Source of the DNA: an uncultured Verrucomicrobiae bacterium
Lineage (GTDB): Bacteria > Verrucomicrobiota > Verrucomicrobiia > Limisphaerales > AAA164-E04
DNA length: 64,000 bases
Assembly (NCBI GenBank): GCA_943788245.1
Contig: CALSPN010000046.1
Span: 64,635-128,634, forward strand
Direction: 5' to 3'
This document shows, in pieces, positions 59,496 to 64,000 of the stretch; positions within the stretch are counted from its first letter, which is position 1; each line of letters starts with the position of its first letter. A program made the position numbers and the translations under genes. The notes beneath the pieces are model-generated. The model searched no databases. It saw only the letters and a list, made by a program, of their open reading frames with translations, and was not told the origin of the DNA.

Positions 59496-60485
59496 ATGAA
59501 GCAGATCCGTCTCATTTCCATTTCCATAATAGGCCTGCTTGTTACGGGTTGGTTGGGTACCATTGGACAGGAGGCGGTGTCATTGCCGCCCTTGAGGACG
59601 GCTTCGCTGATTAAGACCTCTTCGGCCCTCCCTGAAGTCAAAGATTCACCCATCAGTCACCTGCACAACTTGTTGGATGCAAGTCAGGAAAAACGGCGTC
59701 AAATGCTTGCACAGCATGATCCTTCTGCAAGAGCATTTTGGGCAAGGAAGGTTAATGAATACAGCTCGATGGACTCGATGGAGCGTGATCAAAAAATGAG
59801 AGAAGCTCAGTTGCATTGGTATTTGCTTCTGGTACTTCGGTCTCCTGTCGAGGACCGAGATACGAAATTAATCCAAATTCCTCAAGCGGACAGGGGATTG
59901 ATTCAAAACCGACTCAAGGAATGGAGTGATTTGTCAAAACCCATGCAGGTGGACATTATGACGCATTTGCCCGTGCTCAGATATTTTGGCCGTTTGATTA
60001 CCTTAACCCCGCAGGAAAGAAAGCAAGCCATGAGTGCTTCTTTGGCAGAGGGAAACCGTCCGGATATGGCTTCCTCCGACTGGGGGCTTTTGAACCCGTC
60101 CCGTCGTAAATCCATGTTTCTTGCTTATCAGAAATTTTTCAGTCTTGCTGATGAGAAACGCAAACGTGTCCTCTCAAAAATTCCCATGCCTCAACGCCTC
60201 AACGTTCAATCAAAGCTCGAACAAATTGAGAATCTTTCTCCGGCTGCCAAAAAACGGTGTCTTGAAGCACTTGCTAAATACGCGCAAATGACTCCTGATG
60301 AGCGTGTTTTATTCAAAGTTAACGCAGAGGTTTGGAAGTCAATGCCCGACTCTGAGCACGAAGTCTGGAAAAAAGTTGTAAAAAAACTGCCACCTCTTCC
60401 GCCGGTTCGAAGTCTTTCTCTGCCTCCCATCCCGCGAAGTATAAATCGCCAAGGATTGCCTCCTCTTCCTCCGAACATGGAATAA
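59496..60485 (+). CDS. Exported DUF3106-like protein
   Basis: About 329 residues from the ATG at 59496; the ORF track starts at a TTG 45 bases upstream. A signal peptide (IRLISISIIGLLVTGWLG) precedes repeated short motifs of the type LTPQERKQAM, LNPSRRKSMFLAYQKFF, SLADEKRKRVLSKI and LSPAAKKRCLEALAKY, like the helical repeat found in DUF3106 proteins. The end is proline-rich (LPPLPPVRSLSLPPIPRS). It follows the anti-sigma gene by 17 bases and is the third gene of the operon. Its stop abuts the stop of the convergent matrixin gene. Function unknown; perhaps a periplasmic sensor partner. Confidence 0.78.
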   Translation: MKQIRLISISIIGLLVTGWLGTIGQEAVSLPPLRTASLIKTSSALPEVKDSPISHLHNLLDASQEKRRQMLAQHDPSARAFWARKVNEYSSMDSMERDQKMREAQLHWYLLLVLRSPVEDRDTKLIQIPQADRGLIQNRLKEWSDLSKPMQVDIMTHLPVLRYFGRLITLTPQERKQAMSASLAEGNRPDMASSDWGLLNPSRRKSMFLAYQKFFSLADEKRKRVLSKIPMPQRLNVQSKLEQIENLSPAAKKRCLEALAKYAQMTPDERVLFKVNAEVWKSMPDSEHEVWKKVVKKLPPLPPVRSLSLPPIPRSINRQGLPPLPPNME

Positions 60486-62298
60486 TCAAGGCATGGTTTC
60501 AATCCTGTAAAACCTGAAGCCCTTCGCGTTTTCCGAGTCTGTAATAATGGTGGTTTCACCTTCTGCCGTAACCGGTTGGCCCCTTTTCTCCCAAGGATCT
60601 CCCATGATATCACGTCGACTGAACAATTGATAACTGGCTCCCACCTCACTTTCGAATGTAACCATGGCCCCCGATTCCGTGAGCTCAACGCCGATTAATG
60701 AGAAAGGAGAAACGGCTGTTCTTGGAGTTGATGCCGGGTTGTTCGGATCGGATCCTGCTTCGTATTCCTGCATGTTACTGTATCCGTCGCCGTCAGCATC
60801 TTGGTCAGGCCCGGCCGAAGGGGCTGTCCACCGTGTGAAATTCACTCTCTGAAAAATATCATCGAAGTTATCTTCATTAACATCCGGGATTTTGGCTTCA
60901 ATTTCAATAAAGCCATTTGCATAAGCGACGTTTTCTCCCTGACGCAATTCGAAGGACCTTGAACCCGGAGTGGCATCCTCATCAACGGAGACTTCGATGT
61001 ACCAAGCATCGGAATCTCCAAAGATATCATCACGAAACTGAGTGATGCCGGAGCTTATGCCGCTTCCCCCGCAAAGTGAAATTTGCGTCTGCAGGTAAAT
61101 CCACACCGTAAACTCCTACGTAAACATTTTGATCTCCTTGTTTGAGGCGAGTCGGCGCTCTATCAATGGAAAGTAAGCTCAAGTCAACGGCTCTAGGCTG
61201 TATGCCATGGATTCGAAAGGCAGGTTCTCCGCCCTGGACAGTGAGTTCCTCGGAAGTGGTTTCATTTGCCGTGACATTCACGATCACGGAGGCACTGGGG
61301 AGGAAATCTGTCGTAGCATCCTGATAGGCACCAAAATTAACAACGCTTCCCTTGAGTAGAAACTGGTTGGCATCGGCGGCATCCAGCGGAGCAACGCGCA
61401 GCTGGTATTGTCCAGGTGGAATTGCTGTGATGGAATAGAATCCACTATTCCACTCTTGGTTTTTGCCGCGACTAATGGTTCCACGTATCACATTTCCTTC
61501 CATGTCCTCGAGAATGATCACTGCTCCATGTATACCCTCACCATCGCGAACGACATGGCCTTGAATGGTCCCCAATTCCTGAAGCACTCCGTCGGCTGGA
61601 TAGTAGGTCTGGGTAAAAGCGATATCGTCCTTGCTGAGACTCAACTGAGAATTAATACCAAGTTGTGCCTGATACATCATGGTTGATGTGCCTACAGTGG
61701 CGTGTTCCATGCCAATCATGTGGCCCACTTCATGCAGGGCAACGGCTTCCACATAAACAGACTGGGCAATATCCGCGTCGTAATCCGCATACCATTTTCG
61801 TTCGACTCCGTTAAATACCATATCAGCTTCCACCAAATTGAAATCCTCGAAAAAAGCACGGAAGGTCAATCCAAGCGAGCCACGGATATCATCCCTGTCA
61901 CCGTTAACCAATGTGGAATCCTTTTCCCAGAAGATCATGTTGGTATTATCAAACAGATTGATTTCCGGTTCGCCTTCAATGAAACCGACTTCCTCGAAAT
62001 GCAGATTCGTTCCAGGAATATTTTCCCACTGGTCAAATGCTGAACGGATTGCCTCGAGTTCATTCTCGCTGTTGTCCTCCGAAAATGCGTTTTGATCAAT
62101 ATAGTAACGTATCGTTTTATTTCCGGCATTGATCACATTCTTACTCACAAAAATGCTGGATGCTGGCTTGAACCATAGCTGCGGCAATCCATTTTCACTG
62201 TAACTTCCGACAAATCCCTCCAATCGCACGGCCAACACCACTAAAAGTGTGCAAATTACAAGTGCGGACATGCGCTTGACCCAGTGAAGATTCTTCAT
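60486..62298 (-). CDS. Exported matrixin-type metalloprotease with C-terminal repeat region, one frameshift
   Basis: Residues 1-425 are in the 62298 ORF: a signal region (LVICTLLVVLAV) and a metzincin site HEVGHMIGMEH (His189, Glu190, His193, His199), with the Met-turn stretch TSTMMYQ. A carboxypeptidase-regulatory-like beta domain follows (GTIQGHVVRDGEGIHGAVIILEDMEGN). The frame then breaks at five C (61066-61070, plus strand). Removing one gives FTLRGSGISSGITQFRDD and fuses it with the 60486 ORF. The C-terminal part has a thrombospondin type-3-like calcium repeat (DADGDGYSNMQEYEAGSDP). Repaired length is 603 residues. It is a secreted zinc protease, and is translationally coupled to the gene upstream. 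Confidence 0.87.
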
Positions 62299-62840
62299 TT
62301 CACACCTCCCTGCACCTGTGTTTTCAACGACTCGATACTCAGGGGAAGTTGATGGGGCATTCGGTAGCGCAGTTGGGCGTGACCGCTTTCAGGAGGAAGA
62401 CCTCCGTGAAATAAATTGCGCACGTAGCGTTTTGAGGTCTGCACCGCTTTTTTTACCTCGAATTTCCCTTGCAGCAAGCCTATCGTTACCCCCTTGCCAG
62501 AGGGGTTGATACGGCAGAAAATGACGGCTTCCTCATTCATGGAATAACGTACCTGATATGGGGCGGTCACTTTTCTGTTACCCAAAATTCCACCGCCGTG
62601 CACGACTTCAAAAATATCGCTGTCGACGTCTCCTTTCCACAAATCCTGAACTTTAAGTCTGACGGTCGTAAAGATGCGCCCATCGTCGTCCCGACCTACC
62701 TTTTTGGAAATCACTTTTCCATGCAGAACGACGTCGGCAGCTGTGGTGAGATCCTGGACGGATAGAGGCAACAGCGGGCCTGCGAAGGCCATAGCGGACC
62801 ACATCAAGGATGCTATCAAAGCGGTGCAAAAATATTTCAT
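62295..62840 (-). CDS. Exported hypothetical protein coupled to matrixin protease
   Basis: The 181-residue protein has a signal peptide (FCTALIASLMWSAMAFA). A compact beta-rich body follows (LTTAADVVLHGKVISKKVGRDDDGRIFTTVRLKVQDLW), an arrangement seen in proteins encoded next to exported metzincins in other bacteria. No catalytic residues are visible. Its stop overlaps the matrixin start by four bases (ATGA), implying translational coupling and a shared role. It may be an inhibitor, chaperone or export helper of the protease. Confidence 0.7.
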   Translation of the reverse strand: MKYFCTALIASLMWSAMAFAGPLLPLSVQDLTTAADVVLHGKVISKKVGRDDDGRIFTTVRLKVQDLWKGDVDSDIFEVVHGGGILGNRKVTAPYQVRYSMNEEAVIFCRINPSGKGVTIGLLQGKFEVKKAVQTSKRYVRNLFHGGLPPESGHAQLRYRMPHQLPLSIESLKTQVQGGVK

Positions 62841-63015
62841 AAAGATGTTTTACTGATACAATTGGGCAAGTTTTATACCAAATTAAACCCATCCTGCAAT
62901 AAAATCGTAAAATCTGTTTCAATACACGGATGGATGTTGAATTTAGAGTGGGCACATCAAAGAGGTGAAAGGATAAAATTTTTGGTAATCGGTTGAATAA
63001 ACCCCTTGATTTATC

Positions 63016-63032
63016 AATCCATAGTATGGATT
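63016..63032. promoter_or_regulatory. Perfect inverted repeat upstream of the terminal PSCyt1 gene
   Basis: The palindrome AATCCATA-G-TATGGATT (8-bp half-sites) lies about 54 bases before the proposed start at 63086. Surrounding sequence is AT-rich. It could be an operator; the rest of the 62841-63085 spacer holds no gene. Confidence 0.35.
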
Positions 63033-63085
63033 ATTATATTACGATTAAATACAATTCCTATTGGCATAGCACCAATAATTGATTC

Positions 63086-64000
63086 ATGTTTATCAAACAT
63101 TCCAAAGCTACAGGAAAATCAGTGACCGTAATCCTTGCTGGTCGCCATCCCTGATGATTATTGGCTTCTGCGAGCAATCTGTGGAAGCGGATCCCACTGT
63201 TTTTCAGCAAGATATCACCCCATTCCTGAAGCAGTATTGCTATAATTGTCACGGAGTTGAAAAGCAGAAGGCTGATGTAAACTTTCAGGACCCTTCCGCC
63301 CAATACCGAGATATACAAAAACAGAGATTTGTGGGAACTCGTTCGCGACTTATTATTGGAAGACGAAATGCCGCCCTCCAAAAGCGATCAACCTTCCGCG
63401 GAAGATCGGCAGCGCATCATTGAGTTGATTGGTCAGGAGCTGGATCAATTTGATTGTGATGCCATATCAAACCCCGGTCGTGTTACGATTCGACGCCTTA
63501 ACCGAGCTGAATATGACAACACTATCCGTGATTTGATGGGAGTTGATTTTCATCCTGCAGATGATTTTCCTCTGGATGAAGTTGGGTATGGATTCGACAA
63601 CATTGGTGATGTGTTATCGCTCTCACCCATTTTGATGGAAAAATATCTCAACGCTGCAGAATCAGTAGTGACCAATGCTCTTCTTGCTGAATTACCGCCC
63701 TGGCCTCCTTACCACCAGCATCAAGCCGAGAAGTTTAAAGCCGACCAGGACGACATCGTGCGGGCGGAGGGCTCTGTCATGGGATTTTATCGAGAAGGTA
63801 ACGCATTCAAAAAGCTTCTGATTGAGCAGACAGGTGAATACAAAATCTCCGTACGCGCCCACGGTCAGCAGGCGGGCCCCGATCATGCCAAGCTTGAATT
63901 GGCTTTTGGTGATGGTGACAAATACGTGATCGACGTGGATGCGTTTGCTGATCGGCCTAAGGTTTACGCGATCCAAACGACGCTCTCCAAAGGAACGGTG
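63086..64000 (+). CDS. PSCyt1-type exported protein, 3' end outside window, three apparent frameshifts
   Basis: The proposed ATG at 63086 starts MFIKHSKATGKSVTVILA. After removing one G at 63140-63141 and one C at 63149-63151, this continues VAILMIIGFCEQSVEADPTVFQQDITPFLKQYCYNCHG: a clean signal peptide followed by a haem site CYNCH. Removing one T at 63328-63330 then gives QRLWELVRDLLLEDEMPPSKSDQPS and keeps the frame open to base 64000, through the DUF1587-like segment RVTIRRLNRAEYDNTIRDLMGVDFHPADDFP. It is therefore a planctomycete-type cytochrome c protein of the PSCyt1/DUF1587/DUF1592 kind. The C-terminus is not in the window. Confidence 0.8.

Overview
The window reads as one stretch of chromosome from a free-living heterotrophic bacterium of the PVC group, most likely a Verrucomicrobiota member. 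Supporting this are a PSCyt1/DUF1549/DUF1553 protein and a second PSCyt1-type protein, an arylsulfatase, a ThuA-like protein, a twin-arginine-type Gfo/Idh oxidoreductase, an FG-GAP/ASPIC-UnbV protein, a PEP-CTERM protein, a pyrophosphate-type phosphofructokinase and paired PQQ-like beta-propeller proteins. Base composition looks moderate. Start sites rarely carry a clear Shine-Dalgarno sequence. No rRNA, tRNA, CRISPR array, prophage or insertion sequence was seen. The taxonomic call is inference from gene content.

Layout. 0-10 kb: tail of a secreted protein, ThuA-like protein (-), a large FG-GAP/ASPIC protein, glucose dehydrogenase-like MDR enzyme, PPi-type PFK, and UppP (-). 10-18 kb: a frameshifted PEP-CTERM protein, mutS, an EboD/EboF-like pair and ligA. 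18-26 kb: a SorAB-like sulfite dehydrogenase pair, DUF4864 protein, sulfatase, a large exported carbohydrate-binding-like protein, tag, a thioesterase, hslR and a MarR regulator. 26-36 kb: a co-directional seven-gene block divergent from marR: two PQQ-like propellers, a DUF3311 protein plus sodium:solute symporter, a LuxE-like adenylating enzyme, an aldehyde dehydrogenase and an iron-dependent alcohol dehydrogenase. It ends at a 16-bp-stem terminator. 36-44 kb: Gfo/Idh (-), trxB, CvpA-like protein, a PSCyt1/PSD1 protein and a Dabb protein (-). 44-55 kb: smc, class II ribonucleotide reductase nrdJ and an MFS/acyltransferase/acyl-activating fusion (-). 55-64 kb: a sigma-54 activator with an unrecognised N-terminus, an esterase, an ECF sigma/anti-sigma/DUF3106 operon, a matrixin metalloprotease with an overlapping companion gene, and a second PSCyt1-type gene cut by the window end.

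Two things stand out. First, the 26-36 kb block looks like an import plus acid/aldehyde/alcohol interconversion module with a divergent regulator; its substrate is unknown. Second, seven genes (PEP-CTERM, two PQQ genes, Gfo/Idh, trxB, matrixin, terminal PSCyt1) are broken by frameshifts. Every one is repaired by removing one base from a run of identical bases, about ten sites in all. This one-directional pattern points to sequencing or assembly error more than to gene decay, so these genes are annotated as full-length CDS with frameshifts. Everything here is from reading the sequence and the supplied ORFs; no database search was possible.
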